In this document: piece after piece, positions 34,845 through 43,688 of the stretch
How positions within the stretch are numbered: the stretch's first letter is position 1
How the letters are laid out: the number at the start of each line of letters is the position of its first letter
Source: Paracoccus caeni
GTDB lineage: Bacteria > Pseudomonadota > Alphaproteobacteria > Rhodobacterales > Rhodobacteraceae
DNA length: 64,000 bases
Reading direction: 5' to 3'
NCBI RefSeq assembly: GCF_016629665.1
Contig: NZ_JAEPRQ010000001.1
Span: 1,116,001-1,180,000, forward strand
Translations under genes and position numbers: made by a program
Notes under the pieces: generated by a model
The model's database searches: none
What the model was told of the DNA's origin: nothing
What the model saw: only the letters and a program-made list of their open reading frames with translations

Positions 34845-36242
34845 TCAGGCAATCGGCTCGCCCTTGCTGGAATAGGGCGCGAACTGCGCCTCTGCCACCG
34901 AGACGGCCAGCGGTCTGCCGACCATCGGGAAGGCGCGTTGCGGACAGGCGCGGCGTTCGCACAGTTTGCAGCCCGGCCCAATCCGGGTCGCAAGACCCGG
35001 ATTGCGCAGGTCCAGACCGCGCGCATAGACCAGCCGCGTCGCATGGGCCAGATCGCAGCCAAGCGCCACCGCGAAGGTCTTGACCGGCGCACCGAAACCG
35101 CCCCTGCCATGCGTCACCATCCGGGCGATCCACAGATAGCTGCTGCCATCCGGCATCTGCGCGATCTGGCGCAGAATCTCGCCCGGACGCGCGAAAGCCT
35201 CGTAGATGTTCCACAACGGGCAAGAGCCGCCCATGCGCGAAAAGTGGAAATCCGTCGCCGATTGCCGTTTCGAGATATTCCCCGCCCGATCCACGCGGAT
35301 GAAGAAGAACGGCACGCCCCGCGCCTCGGGTCGTTGCAGGGTGGAAAGGCGGTGGCAGGTGGTCTCAAACCCGACGCCGAAGCGGCTGGCGATCAGGTCG
35401 ATGTCATAGCCGGTCCGCTCGGCCACCTCCAGAAACGACGTGTAGGGCAGGATCAGCGCACCGGCGAAGTAGTTGGCAAGCCCGATGCGCAGCAGCGTCT
35501 GCGCCTCGGGGGGCAGGGCCGATTCCTGCGCCATCCGGTCGATCGCGTCGCCCTGTTCAAGGAAAGCCAGTTGCGTGGCGATCTGATAGGCTTGCTGACC
35601 GGGGTTCAGATGCGCGGCCAGCCGCAGGATGCGGGTGCCGGGGTCGAACTGGCGCAGGCTGGTGCCTTCGGGGTCGGTGGCGATGCGGATGCCGTGGCGG
35701 CCCGCAAGCCGGTCGATCAGTCCCGGCGTCATCCGGCCAAGGGGCAGGGCGGTGCCTGTCGCCTCGGCCGCGCGGTCCAGATCATCGATGTAATTGCGGC
35801 GGTCGTAGAACCAGTCGCGGACGGCCTCGAACGCGGCGGGCGTGGCAGAGCCATCGGTGGTCAACCGGCCCGCCAGCAGGTCGGCGCGTTCCGCCGTGTC
35901 GCGCAAGCGGCGCTGCATGTCGATGATCGTGCGGGCGATCTCGGGCATGTTGGCGGCAAGTTCCTTGATCTCGGCCAGCGCGGCATCGGCCCCCTGATCG
36001 GCAAGCGCGGCGCGCAGATCGGTAATCAATCGCGCCTCGTCACTGTCCGAGAACAGTTGCACATCCAGCCCGAAAACCGCGTTCAGCCGCAGCAGCACCG
36101 GCACGGTCAGCGGGCGTTGGTTATGCTCGATCTGGTTCAGGTAGCTGGGGCTGATCTCCAGCGACCGGGCCAGCGCCGCCTGATTCATGCCCCGTTCTTC
36201 GCGCAGTTTTCGCAGGCGGACGCCCATGAATGCCTTGCTCAT
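34845..36242 (-). CDS. ScfR-family short-chain acyl-CoA responsive regulator (MccR/PccR type)
   Basis: 465 residues: Cro/CI helix-turn-helix at about 4-62 (GVRLRKLREERGMNQAALARSLEISPSYLNQIEHNQRPLTV), an IrrE/ImmA-like domain in the middle, and a DUF2083/ScfR C-terminus ending in a cysteine motif (GPGCKLCERRACPQRAFP). The family (RamB, PccR, MccR) senses acetyl-, propionyl- or other short acyl-CoAs. Its place facing prpD and prpC suggests the methylcitrate-cycle regulator MccR. The ATG at 36242 gives the usual MSKAFMGVRLR start. TTTGCAA-like sites lie directly upstream. Confidence 0.9.
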   Translation of the reverse strand: MSKAFMGVRLRKLREERGMNQAALARSLEISPSYLNQIEHNQRPLTVPVLLRLNAVFGLDVQLFSDSDEARLITDLRAALADQGADAALAEIKELAANMPEIARTIIDMQRRLRDTAERADLLAGRLTTDGSATPAAFEAVRDWFYDRRNYIDDLDRAAEATGTALPLGRMTPGLIDRLAGRHGIRIATDPEGTSLRQFDPGTRILRLAAHLNPGQQAYQIATQLAFLEQGDAIDRMAQESALPPEAQTLLRIGLANYFAGALILPYTSFLEVAERTGYDIDLIASRFGVGFETTCHRLSTLQRPEARGVPFFFIRVDRAGNISKRQSATDFHFSRMGGSCPLWNIYEAFARPGEILRQIAQMPDGSSYLWIARMVTHGRGGFGAPVKTFAVALGCDLAHATRLVYARGLDLRNPGLATRIGPGCKLCERRACPQRAFPMVGRPLAVSVAEAQFAPYSSKGEPIA

Positions 36243-36243
36243 C

Positions 36244-36341
36244 TTCGCAACCTTCGCAATTTGCAACGCAACCCTTCGCAAGATTACGCTTTTTCAGTAG
36301 TTTAACAGCTAGACAGACTTGTGAATAGATACCTTTGCAAA
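36244..36341. promoter_or_regulatory. Array of TTTGCAA-like sites between the ScfR gene and the thioesterase-prpDC genes
   Basis: TTCGCAA occurs at 36244-36250, 36253-36259 and 36275-36281, TTTGCAA at 36260-36266, and a perfect TTTGCAAA at 36334-36341. ScfR-family regulators are reported to use TTTGCAAA-like sites. Four copies sit next to the regulator start, suited to autoregulation; the perfect one is 22 bases before the thioesterase start. Confidence 0.7.
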
Positions 36342-36362
36342 TCCTGTTAATCGGTGGGCGCA

Positions 36363-36758
36363 ATGGCATCCGACACCACGATCAAGCTGGTAGAGCTGAT
36401 CTTTCCCGATCAGGCGAACCATTACGGCACGCTGTTCGGTGGCAATGCCCTGGCGCTGTTGGCGAAGGCTGCCTTCGTCGCCGCCACCCGGCATTCGGGG
36501 ATGGCGGTGGTCATGGCGCGATCCGAACGGGTCGATTTCAGCACCCCCATTCAGGTCGGCGAAATGCTGGAACTGACCGGGACGGTGCTGCGGACCGGGC
36601 GCAGTTCGATGCAGGTCGAGGTGGTGGGAGAGGCCCAGCCGATGACCGGCGGGACCGCGCGCGAAGTGCTGCGCGGGGTCTTTGTCATGGTTGCCGTTGA
36701 TGCCGGGGGACGCCCGCAACCGATCAGGAAACAGAATATCACCAAGGAGACCGCATGA
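36363..36758 (+). CDS. Hot-dog acyl-CoA thioesterase
   Basis: 131 residues of the YciA/acyl-CoA hydrolase type: [35 protein letters not shown], then [25 protein letters not shown]. The N-D/G residues and the catalytic Asp of the family are in the [12 protein letters not shown] segment. It should release CoA from short acyl-CoAs, perhaps propionyl-CoA, before or alongside the methylcitrate steps. It starts the prp transcript; prpD overlaps it by four bases. The ATG at 36363 was chosen over an upstream GTG at 36354. Confidence 0.88.
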   Translation: MASDTTIKLVELIFPDQANHYGTLFGGNALALLAKAAFVAATRHSGMAVVMARSERVDFSTPIQVGEMLELTGTVLRTGRSSMQVEVVGEAQPMTGGTAREVLRGVFVMVAVDAGGRPQPIRKQNITKETA

Positions 36759-38278
36759 TGAAGATGCACGATGTCCGCACCTACCGCTCGGCCGAGGATT
36801 TGCCGCGTGAAGAGCAACTGGCGTGGAAGATTGCCGAGATTGCCGCCGATCCGGTCGCCGTCGATGCCGATGTCGAAGAGATGATCGTGAACCGGATCAT
36901 CGACAATGCGGCGGTGGCGGCGGCCTCGGTCGGCCGCCGTCCGGTGGCGTCGGCGCGCACGCAGGCGCTTGGCCATCCATTCACGCCCGGCGCGACGGTC
37001 TTCGGGCTGAAGGATGCGCGGGTCAGCCCGGAATGGGCGGCATGGGCCAACGGGACGGCGGTGCGGGAACTGGATTTCCACGATACCTTCCTTGCCGCCG
37101 ATTACAGCCATCCGGGCGACAATATCCCGCCGATCACCGCCGTCGCGCAGCATGTCGGGCTGTCGGGCGCCGATCTGATCCGGGGCATCGCCACCGGCTA
37201 TGAGGTGCAGGTCAATCTGGTCCGCGCCATTTGCCTGCATGAACACAAGATCGACCATATCGCCCATCTGGGCGCCTCGGCGGCGGCGGGCATCGGCACC
37301 GCGCTGAAACTGCCGGTCGAGGTGATCTATCAGGCGGTGCAGCAGGCGCTGCATGTCACCACCACCACCCGCCAAAGCCGCAAGGGCGAGATTTCGTCGT
37401 GGAAGGCCTTCGCGCCGTCCTTTGCCGGTAAGATGGCGGTCGAGGCGGTGGACCGTGCCATGCGTGGCGAGGGTGCGCCAAGCCCGGCATGGGAAGGCGA
37501 GGACGGCTTCATCGCATGGCTGCTATCGGGCCCCGAGGCGCGCTATCAGGTGCCATTGCCCGGCAAGGGTCAGGCCAAGCGGGCGATCCTTGATACCTAC
37601 ACCAAGGAACATTCCGCCGAGTATCAGTCGCAGGCGCTGATCGATCTTGCCCGCCGCATGGGGCCGAAGATCGGCGATCTGAAACAGGTGGACAGCATCG
37701 TCATCCATACCAGCCATCACACCCATTACGTGATCGGCACCGGCGCGAACGATCCGCAGAAGATGGACCCGAAGGCCAGCCGCGAGACGCTGGACCATTC
37801 GATCATGTATATCTTCGCGGTGGCGCTGGAAGACGGCGGCTGGCATCACGAAAAATCCTATGCGCCGGAACGGGCGGTGCGGCCGACGACCGTGGATCTG
37901 TGGCATAAGATCTCGACCGTCGAAGACCCGGAATGGACGCGCCGCTATCACGCCCGCGACCCGAAGGAGAAGGCGTTCGGCGGGCGCGTGGTGGTGACGC
38001 TGAAAGACGGCACCGTCATTGAGGATCAGCTTGCGCTGGCCGATGCCCACCCGGACGGTGCGCGCCCCTTCGTGCGGGCGAACTATGTGCAGAAATTCCT
38101 GACCCTGTCGGAAGGCATTATCGCCCCCGCGGAACAGCAGCGGTTTCTTGAGGCGGCGCAGAACGTCTCGGGGCTCGCGGCGGGCGGGCTTGGCATTCTC
38201 AACTTCACCGTCGATCCGGCGGCACTTGGTGCGCCGCGTCCGACCGGCATCTTCGATTACGGAAAGGGCAAGTCATGA
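36755..38278 (+). CDS. prpD: 2-methylcitrate dehydratase, MmgE/PrpD family
   Basis: 507 residues, slightly longer than 2-methylcitrate dehydratase in E. coli (483). It has the family blocks [51 protein letters not shown] and the H-x-H region [10 protein letters not shown]. Converts 2-methylcitrate to 2-methylaconitate in propionate breakdown. Two adjacent ATGs start the frame (36755, 36758) after AAGGAGA. The stop of the thioesterase and the start of prpC overlap it by four bases each. Confidence 0.94.
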   Translation: MMKMHDVRTYRSAEDLPREEQLAWKIAEIAADPVAVDADVEEMIVNRIIDNAAVAAASVGRRPVASARTQALGHPFTPGATVFGLKDARVSPEWAAWANGTAVRELDFHDTFLAADYSHPGDNIPPITAVAQHVGLSGADLIRGIATGYEVQVNLVRAICLHEHKIDHIAHLGASAAAGIGTALKLPVEVIYQAVQQALHVTTTTRQSRKGEISSWKAFAPSFAGKMAVEAVDRAMRGEGAPSPAWEGEDGFIAWLLSGPEARYQVPLPGKGQAKRAILDTYTKEHSAEYQSQALIDLARRMGPKIGDLKQVDSIVIHTSHHTHYVIGTGANDPQKMDPKASRETLDHSIMYIFAVALEDGGWHHEKSYAPERAVRPTTVDLWHKISTVEDPEWTRRYHARDPKEKAFGGRVVVTLKDGTVIEDQLALADAHPDGARPFVRANYVQKFLTLSEGIIAPAEQQRFLEAAQNVSGLAAGGLGILNFTVDPAALGAPRPTGIFDYGKGKS

Positions 38279-39447
38279 GCGGGCCGATTACGAAACCCAA
38301 AAAGTCGGTGGCCCTTTCGGGGGTCATCGCCGGGAACACGGCACTTTGCAGCGTCGGGCAAAGCGGCAACGACCTGCATTACCGGGGCTATGACATCCTC
38401 GATCTGGCCGAAGCCGCCGATTTCGAAGAGGTCGCGCATCTGTTGATCCATGGCAGCCTGCCGACCCCGGCGGAACTGACCGCCTATCGGGCGAAGCTGA
38501 AGGCGCTGCGCGGACTGCCCCTTGCGGTGCGTCAGACGCTGGAGGCGATCCCCGCCGCCGCGCATCCGATGGATGTGCTGCGGTCTGGCGTCAGCGCCAT
38601 GGGCTGCGCGCTGCCCGAGGCGCATGACCACAACAGCCCCGGCGCGCGCGACATTGCCGACCGGCTGATCGCGGCGCAGGGCTCGATGCTGCTTTACTGG
38701 TACCACTTCGCCCAGAACGGGCGGCGGATCGAGGTCGAGACTGACGACGACAGCATCGCAGGCCATTTCCTGCATCTGCTGCATGGCGTGGCCCCGACCA
38801 AGGATCATGTGAAGGCGATGCAGGTGACGCTGAACCTTTATGCCGAGCATGAATTCAACGCCTCGACCTTCACCGCGCGGATCATCGCCGGGACCGGCTC
38901 TGACATCTATTCGGCGATTGCGGGGGCGATTGGCGCGCTGCGCGGGCCGAAACATGGCGGCGCGAACGAGGTCGCCTTCGAGATCCAGAAACGTTACGCG
39001 ACGCCGGATGAGGCCGAGGCCGATATTCGCGAAAGGGTCGCCAGCAAGGAAGTGGTGATCGGCTTCGGACACCCGGTCTATACGATTGCCGATCCGCGCA
39101 ATGTGGTGATCAAGCGGGTGGCGAAGTCGCTTTCCGATGACGCAGGCTCGACGAAGATGTTCGACATCGCCGAACGGATCGAGCGGGTGATGGACGATGC
39201 CAAGGGCATGTTCCCCAATCTCGACTGGTTCTCGGCGGTGTCCTATCACATGCTGGGGGTGCCGACGGCGATGTTCACCCCGATCTTCGTGATCGCCCGC
39301 ACGACCGGCTGGGCCGCCCATGTGATCGAGCAGCGGGTGGACAACAAGATCATCCGCCCCTCGGCCAATTACATCGGCCCGGAGAACCGCGATTTCCTGC
39401 CGCTGGACCGCCGCGATGCGGCCGGCCATGCCCACGCGGCAGAATAG
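38275..39447 (+). CDS. prpC: 2-methylcitrate synthase
   Basis: 390 residues, citrate synthase fold; condenses propionyl-CoA with oxaloacetate. Key histidine and aspartate blocks: [63 protein letters not shown], and the arginine in [10 protein letters not shown]. The short form and the position next to prpD support 2-methylcitrate rather than citrate synthase, but both families share these motifs. A terminator-like stem follows; there is no prpB here. Confidence 0.93.
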   Translation: MSGPITKPKKSVALSGVIAGNTALCSVGQSGNDLHYRGYDILDLAEAADFEEVAHLLIHGSLPTPAELTAYRAKLKALRGLPLAVRQTLEAIPAAAHPMDVLRSGVSAMGCALPEAHDHNSPGARDIADRLIAAQGSMLLYWYHFAQNGRRIEVETDDDSIAGHFLHLLHGVAPTKDHVKAMQVTLNLYAEHEFNASTFTARIIAGTGSDIYSAIAGAIGALRGPKHGGANEVAFEIQKRYATPDEAEADIRERVASKEVVIGFGHPVYTIADPRNVVIKRVAKSLSDDAGSTKMFDIAERIERVMDDAKGMFPNLDWFSAVSYHMLGVPTAMFTPIFVIARTTGWAAHVIEQRVDNKIIRPSANYIGPENRDFLPLDRRDAAGHAHAAE

Positions 39448-39453
39448 GATCGC

Positions 39454-39489
39454 CGCATTGCCCGGAAGGGAGAGCTTTCGGGCAATGCG
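39454..39489 (+). terminator. Terminator-like stem after prpC
   Basis: 11-bp perfect arms CGCATTGCCCG (39454-39464) and CGGGCAATGCG (39479-39489) with a 14-base loop. Only TT follows, so it is a strong RNA hairpin rather than a textbook terminator. Confidence 0.6.
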
Positions 39490-39609
39490 TTAGCAGATGG
39501 CCATCGACACGCTCTGGCGGGACAGTTTCACGGTGGGGCCTTGTGTCTGCGCTGAACGTCTGAAAGAGATGGGCGCACAATCGATTTCAAAAAAACTGAA
39601 GCTGTTGAT

Positions 39610-40818
39610 ATGACGTCCGCCACGATCACCGCCGTGCGTCCGAAAACCCACATCGCCGTTCTGCTGATGCTGGGTGCCACGCATTTTCTCAACGACCTGA
39701 TGCAGTCGCTGATCCCTGCCTCTTATCCGATCCTGAAGGACGCCTATCAGCTTGATTTCGTCCAGATCGGGATGATCACGCTGACCTTCCAGATCGCCGG
39801 ATCGATCCTGCAGCCGATCATCGGCATGGTGACCGACCGCCATCCGGCGCCCTATTCGCCGGTGGCGGGGATGATGTTCACCCTGTCCGGGCTGGTCAGC
39901 CTTGCCTTTGCCCATAGCTACGGGGTGATCCTGATCTCGGTCGCGCTGATCGGTATCGGCTCGTCCATCTTCCACCCCGAGGCGACGCGGATGGCGCGTT
40001 ATGCGGCGGGGGGCAAGCAGGGTCTGGCGCAGGGCATCTTTCAGGTCGGCGGGCAGGCGGGCGGTGCGCTTGGCCCGATCTTCGCGGCGCTGATCATCGT
40101 GCCATGGGGGCAGCCGAGCCTTGCCCTGTTCGCTGTCACTGCGCTGCTGGCGATGGGCCTTTTGGTCTGGATCGGCAGCAAGCAGCGCGAGATCAGTCTG
40201 GAATTCGCGGCGACGCGCGCGAATGGCGGGAAGGGCGGGACCGACGCCGTCCGGCACGCGCCGATGACCATCGCCATCGGGCTGATCGTGCTGACCGCGC
40301 TGATGTTTTCGAAGAACGCTTATGGCGAAAGTTTCCGGTCCTTCTACACCTTCTACCTGATGGACAAGTTCGGGTTGTCGATCCCTTCGGCGCAGGTGAT
40401 GCTGTTCATCTTCCTGCTGGCTTCGGCGGCGGGTGCGCTGATCGGTGGGATCGTCGGCGACCGGATCGGTCGTTACCGGGTGATCTGGATTTCGGTTCTT
40501 GGACCGCTGCCGCTGACGCTGATCCTGCCTTACGCCGACCTTTTCTGGACCGGCGTGCTGACGGTGATGATCAACCTGATCATGGCCAGCGCCTTCGCCT
40601 CGATCCTGATCTACGCGATGGAGCTGTTGCCGAACCGGATCGGGCTGATCGGCGGGCTGTTCTATGGGCTGAACTTTGGCCTTGGCGGGATCGCCGCCGC
40701 CATCCTTGGTGCGCTGGCCGACCGTTACGATGTCGAAACGGTCTATCGGATCTGCTCGTTCATGCCGCTGGCCGGGTTGCTGGCATGGTTCCTGCCGAAG
40801 ATCGACGAGGGGAAATAG
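39610..40818 (+). CDS. fsr: Fosmidomycin-resistance-type MFS transporter
   Basis: 402 residues, about twelve helices. The Fsr group signature is clear: GATHFLNDLMQSLIPASYPILKDAYQLDFVQIG at the N-terminus, GIGSSIFHPEATRMARYAAGGKQGLAQGIFQVGGQAGGALGPI, and the long mid-loop between helices 6 and 7. Fsr-type carriers export the antibiotic fosmidomycin in E. coli, but their natural role is unknown. No strong RBS precedes the ATG at 39610. Confidence 0.9.
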   Translation: MTSATITAVRPKTHIAVLLMLGATHFLNDLMQSLIPASYPILKDAYQLDFVQIGMITLTFQIAGSILQPIIGMVTDRHPAPYSPVAGMMFTLSGLVSLAFAHSYGVILISVALIGIGSSIFHPEATRMARYAAGGKQGLAQGIFQVGGQAGGALGPIFAALIIVPWGQPSLALFAVTALLAMGLLVWIGSKQREISLEFAATRANGGKGGTDAVRHAPMTIAIGLIVLTALMFSKNAYGESFRSFYTFYLMDKFGLSIPSAQVMLFIFLLASAAGALIGGIVGDRIGRYRVIWISVLGPLPLTLILPYADLFWTGVLTVMINLIMASAFASILIYAMELLPNRIGLIGGLFYGLNFGLGGIAAAILGALADRYDVETVYRICSFMPLAGLLAWFLPKIDEGK

Positions 40819-41057
40819 CGTCGCGCCGTCTGGAGGTGTCGATTGCAGCGATCAGCGATCGGAGCAGCCGGGCCTGGTCGCCGCGACCCTCTGACATTCC
40901 GTATTCAGGAACCGCCTTTCTATCAGCCGTGGCAAGGAAGATGAACCGCGGGCGTCAGCCCGGCCCTGCGTCGGTTCCGGGGATATTGCTGTCAAAGGCT
41001 TGCTTTGCCGTGACTTTCCGCTAGCAAGGACCGACGAACGGGCTTTGGCGAGGTGGC

Positions 41058-41708
41058 ATGAACTTTCGGGCGTGGATTGCGGATCTGGCGGGGGGTGCGA
41101 TTGCCTTCTTCGCGCGGGCGGTGACGGCGGTGCAGCCGGTCTGGACGGGGATCGATCCGGCGCAGGTCCGGCAGCGGGTCTATTTCGCCAATCACGCCAG
41201 CCATGGCGATTTCGTGCTGATCTGGGCCGCGTTGCCGCCCGCCTTGCGCCGAAGCGCGCGCCCGGTTGCCGGGGCCGATTACTGGGATCGCGGCGATCTG
41301 CGGCGGTTCATCGGGCGGGATGTGTTCAACGCCCTGCTGATCGCCCGCAATGCCGAGGGTCGCAGCGCCGACCCGGTCGAGCAGATGGACGATGTGCTTG
41401 ACGACGGCTCGTCGCTGATCCTTTTCCCCGAAGGCACCCGCAATCTGACCGAAGAGGTGTTGTTGCCCTTCAAAAGCGGCCTTTTCCATCTGGCCCGAAC
41501 CTGCCCCGAGATCGAGATGGTCCCGGTCTGGATCGAGAACTTGAACCGCGTGCTGCCCAAGGGTGCGGTCGTGCCGGTGCCGTTGATGTGCAAGGTGGTG
41601 TTCGGCGCGCCGATGCATCTGGAAGAGGACGAGGAGAAGGACGAATTCCTGACCCGCACCCGCAACGCGCTGCTGGCGCTTAATCCCAAGGCGGAGACGC
41701 GCGGATGA
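41058..41708 (+). CDS. Lysophospholipid (1-acylglycerol-3-phosphate) acyltransferase family
   Basis: 216 residues of the PlsC family: the NHxxxxD catalytic block as NHASHGDF near residue 45, and FPEGTRN near 123. Makes phosphatidic acid or a related lipid from an acyl donor. One short N-terminal hydrophobic stretch (GGAIAFFARAVTAVQPV). It opens a four-gene phospholipid set (acyltransferase, CDP-diglyceride synthase, membrane protein, CDP-alcohol phosphotransferase), each gene overlapping the next by one or four bases. A second copy of such enzymes beyond the essential plsC and cdsA is implied. Confidence 0.88.
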   Translation: MNFRAWIADLAGGAIAFFARAVTAVQPVWTGIDPAQVRQRVYFANHASHGDFVLIWAALPPALRRSARPVAGADYWDRGDLRRFIGRDVFNALLIARNAEGRSADPVEQMDDVLDDGSSLILFPEGTRNLTEEVLLPFKSGLFHLARTCPEIEMVPVWIENLNRVLPKGAVVPVPLMCKVVFGAPMHLEEDEEKDEFLTRTRNALLALNPKAETRG

Positions 41709-42655
41709 ACAACAACACCATGTCCGATCTTCTGACCGTGATCTCCGGCATCGTCGGAGTGCTTCTGGTCGCCAGCCTGATCGGCTGGCTTCTGCAGCGC
41801 CGGCTGTCGCCCGATGGCCGCAACGAGGCGATCGAGAACCTGAATGCCCGGATCAAGGCCTGGTGGGTGATGGCGATCGCGCTGGCACTGGCCTTTCTGG
41901 GCGGCCGGACCGGGGTGGTCATCCTGTTCGCCTTGTGCTCGTTCGCGGCCTTGCGAGAGTTCATGACGCTGACCAATGCCACACGGGCCGATCACCGGAC
42001 ATTGGCGGCGGTGTTCTTCATCGTGCTGCCGGTCCAGTATTACCTGATCTGGATCGAGTGGTATGGCATGTTCTCGATCTTCATTCCGGTCTGGGTATTC
42101 CTGCTGCTGCCCATCGTCTCGGCGCTTTCGGGCGATACCCGCAATTTCCTGATCCGCATCGCCGAGATGCAATGGGCGCTGATGATCTGCGTCTTCTGCG
42201 TTTCGCATGTGCCCGCGCTGCTGACGCTGAACATCCCCGGTTACGAGGGGCGCGGCGTCCTGCTGATCGCATTTCTGGTGATCGTCGTGCAGTTGAGCGA
42301 CGTGTTGCAATATGTCTGGGGCAAGCTGATCGGGCGGCGCAAGATCGCGCCCAGCCTGTCGCCGTCGAAAACGGTCGAGGGGTTTATCGGCGGTGCCCTG
42401 TCCGCGACCCTGATCGGTGCCGCGTTGTGGTGGATGACGCCATTCTCGCCGTTCCATGCTGCGCTGATGAGCCTGATCATCACGCTAATGGGCTTTCTGG
42501 GCGGGCTGGTCATGTCGGCGATCAAGCGTGACCGGGGTGTGAAAGACTGGGGCCACAGCATCGCCGGGCATGGCGGTTTCATCGACCGGCTGGATTCGGT
42601 GGTCTTCGCCGCGCCGATCTTCTTCCACCTCACCCGCTATTACTGGGGCGCCTGA
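41705..42655 (+). CDS. Phosphatidate cytidylyltransferase family (CDP-diglyceride synthase)
   Basis: 316 residues, eight or nine hydrophobic helices. The family signature is seen near the C-terminus: SPSKTVEGFIGG then MSAIKRDRGVKDWGHSIAGHGGFIDRLDSV. It should activate phosphatidate to CDP-diacylglycerol in the inner membrane. It resembles YnbB-type CdsA paralogues that sit with a CDP-alcohol phosphotransferase. Start 41705 overlaps the acyltransferase stop by four bases (ATGA). Confidence 0.88.
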   Translation: MNNNTMSDLLTVISGIVGVLLVASLIGWLLQRRLSPDGRNEAIENLNARIKAWWVMAIALALAFLGGRTGVVILFALCSFAALREFMTLTNATRADHRTLAAVFFIVLPVQYYLIWIEWYGMFSIFIPVWVFLLLPIVSALSGDTRNFLIRIAEMQWALMICVFCVSHVPALLTLNIPGYEGRGVLLIAFLVIVVQLSDVLQYVWGKLIGRRKIAPSLSPSKTVEGFIGGALSATLIGAALWWMTPFSPFHAALMSLIITLMGFLGGLVMSAIKRDRGVKDWGHSIAGHGGFIDRLDSVVFAAPIFFHLTRYYWGA

Positions 42656-43023
42656 TGACCGCTTTGGCCCGAAAGGGCGCGGTGCATATGGCGGGGGCCT
42701 TCGTGATGATGGGGGGCTGGGCGGTCTTTGCCAACAGCGCCCATCCGATGCCCCTGCCGCTGCTGGCAGGTCTGGTCCAAGGCACGATCTCGGCCCTGAT
42801 CACGCTGTTTCTGAAGCGGATGATCGAGGCCGTCTCGCGCCGCCTGAGCGGACTTGCCGCGCTGCTGGTGCCGCCACTGCTGGCCTTCTGCCTGTCGCTG
42901 GTCCTGCTGAGCATCCTGCACAGTCTGGCAGGCACGCCCGAGATCGCCGCCACGATTGCCGTTCCACTGATCGTCTCGACCAGCTACGCCGCGCTCTACA
43001 GTTACGCCCTCTGGAGGTCATGA
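42655..43023 (+). CDS. Small four-helix membrane protein of the phospholipid cluster
   Basis: 122 residues, at least three or four hydrophobic helices (AVHMAGAFVMMGGWAVFAN; LPLPLLAGLVQGTISALITLFL; LSGLAALLVPPLLAFCLSLVLLSIL; IAATIAVPLIVSTSYAALYSYAL). No family recognised. It overlaps the cdsA-like stop by one base and ends with its stop overlapping the next start, so it is a fixed member of the unit. Confidence 0.75.
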   Translation: MTALARKGAVHMAGAFVMMGGWAVFANSAHPMPLPLLAGLVQGTISALITLFLKRMIEAVSRRLSGLAALLVPPLLAFCLSLVLLSILHSLAGTPEIAATIAVPLIVSTSYAALYSYALWRS

Positions 43024-43670
43024 TGCCCGACACCTCGAACCGCCGTCCGCTTGCCAGCCGTCAAACCGGCTGGGCCGTTCGCACCTCGCGCTGGCTGGCG
43101 GGAACGCGGGTGACGCCGAACCAGATCTCGATGGCCGGGATGGCGGCGGCGCTGATCGCAGGGGCCTGTTTCTGGGCGGCGGGCAGCGCGGACGGGGCGG
43201 GGCGCGTGTTCCTACTGCTGCTGGCGGCTCTGTTCGTGCAGGGGCGGCTGCTCTGTAATCTCTTCGACGGGATGGTCGCGATCGAGGCGGGGCGGGCCTC
43301 GCCTGATGGTGCTTTCTGGAACGAATTTCCCGACCGCGTCTCGGATATGCTGATCCTTGTCGGTGCGGGCTTAAGCGTCGCCGATCCGGCGCTTGGCTGG
43401 GCGGCGGCGGCTTTCGCCTTTCTGACCGCCTATGTGCGGGAGTTGGGCGTCAATACCGGGGCCGGGGCGGATTTCGCCGGACCGATGGCCAAGCAGCATC
43501 GAATGGCGGTGATGACCGGCGCTGCCATCCTTGCCATATTCGAGCCGATCTGGTCCGGGCAGGGGCAGGTCCTGCGCGCGGCCCTGTGGATCGTCGCCAT
43601 CGGGGCGGCGCTGACGGCGGCGCGGCGGGGCTGGCGTCAGGTCGAACGGCTGCGCAGCGGGCGAAACTAA
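43023..43670 (+). CDS. CDP-alcohol phosphatidyltransferase family, degenerate signature
   Basis: 215 residues, about six helices. Normally DxxDGxxAR-x(8+)-GxxxDxxxD is found; here the segment near residues 79-108 reads NLFDGMVAIE, then NEFPDRVSD. The first Asp is Asn79, Arg is Ile87 and the second Gly is Asn100; Asp82, Gly83, Asp104 and Asp108 remain. It may transfer phosphatidyl to a head group other than glycerol phosphate or serine, or have lost activity. An ATG at 43020 is also possible; GGAGG fits 43023 better. Confidence 0.75.
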   Translation: MPDTSNRRPLASRQTGWAVRTSRWLAGTRVTPNQISMAGMAAALIAGACFWAAGSADGAGRVFLLLLAALFVQGRLLCNLFDGMVAIEAGRASPDGAFWNEFPDRVSDMLILVGAGLSVADPALGWAAAAFAFLTAYVRELGVNTGAGADFAGPMAKQHRMAVMTGAAILAIFEPIWSGQGQVLRAALWIVAIGAALTAARRGWRQVERLRSGRN

Positions 43671-43688
43671 AAGCGATATGGGGATCAG

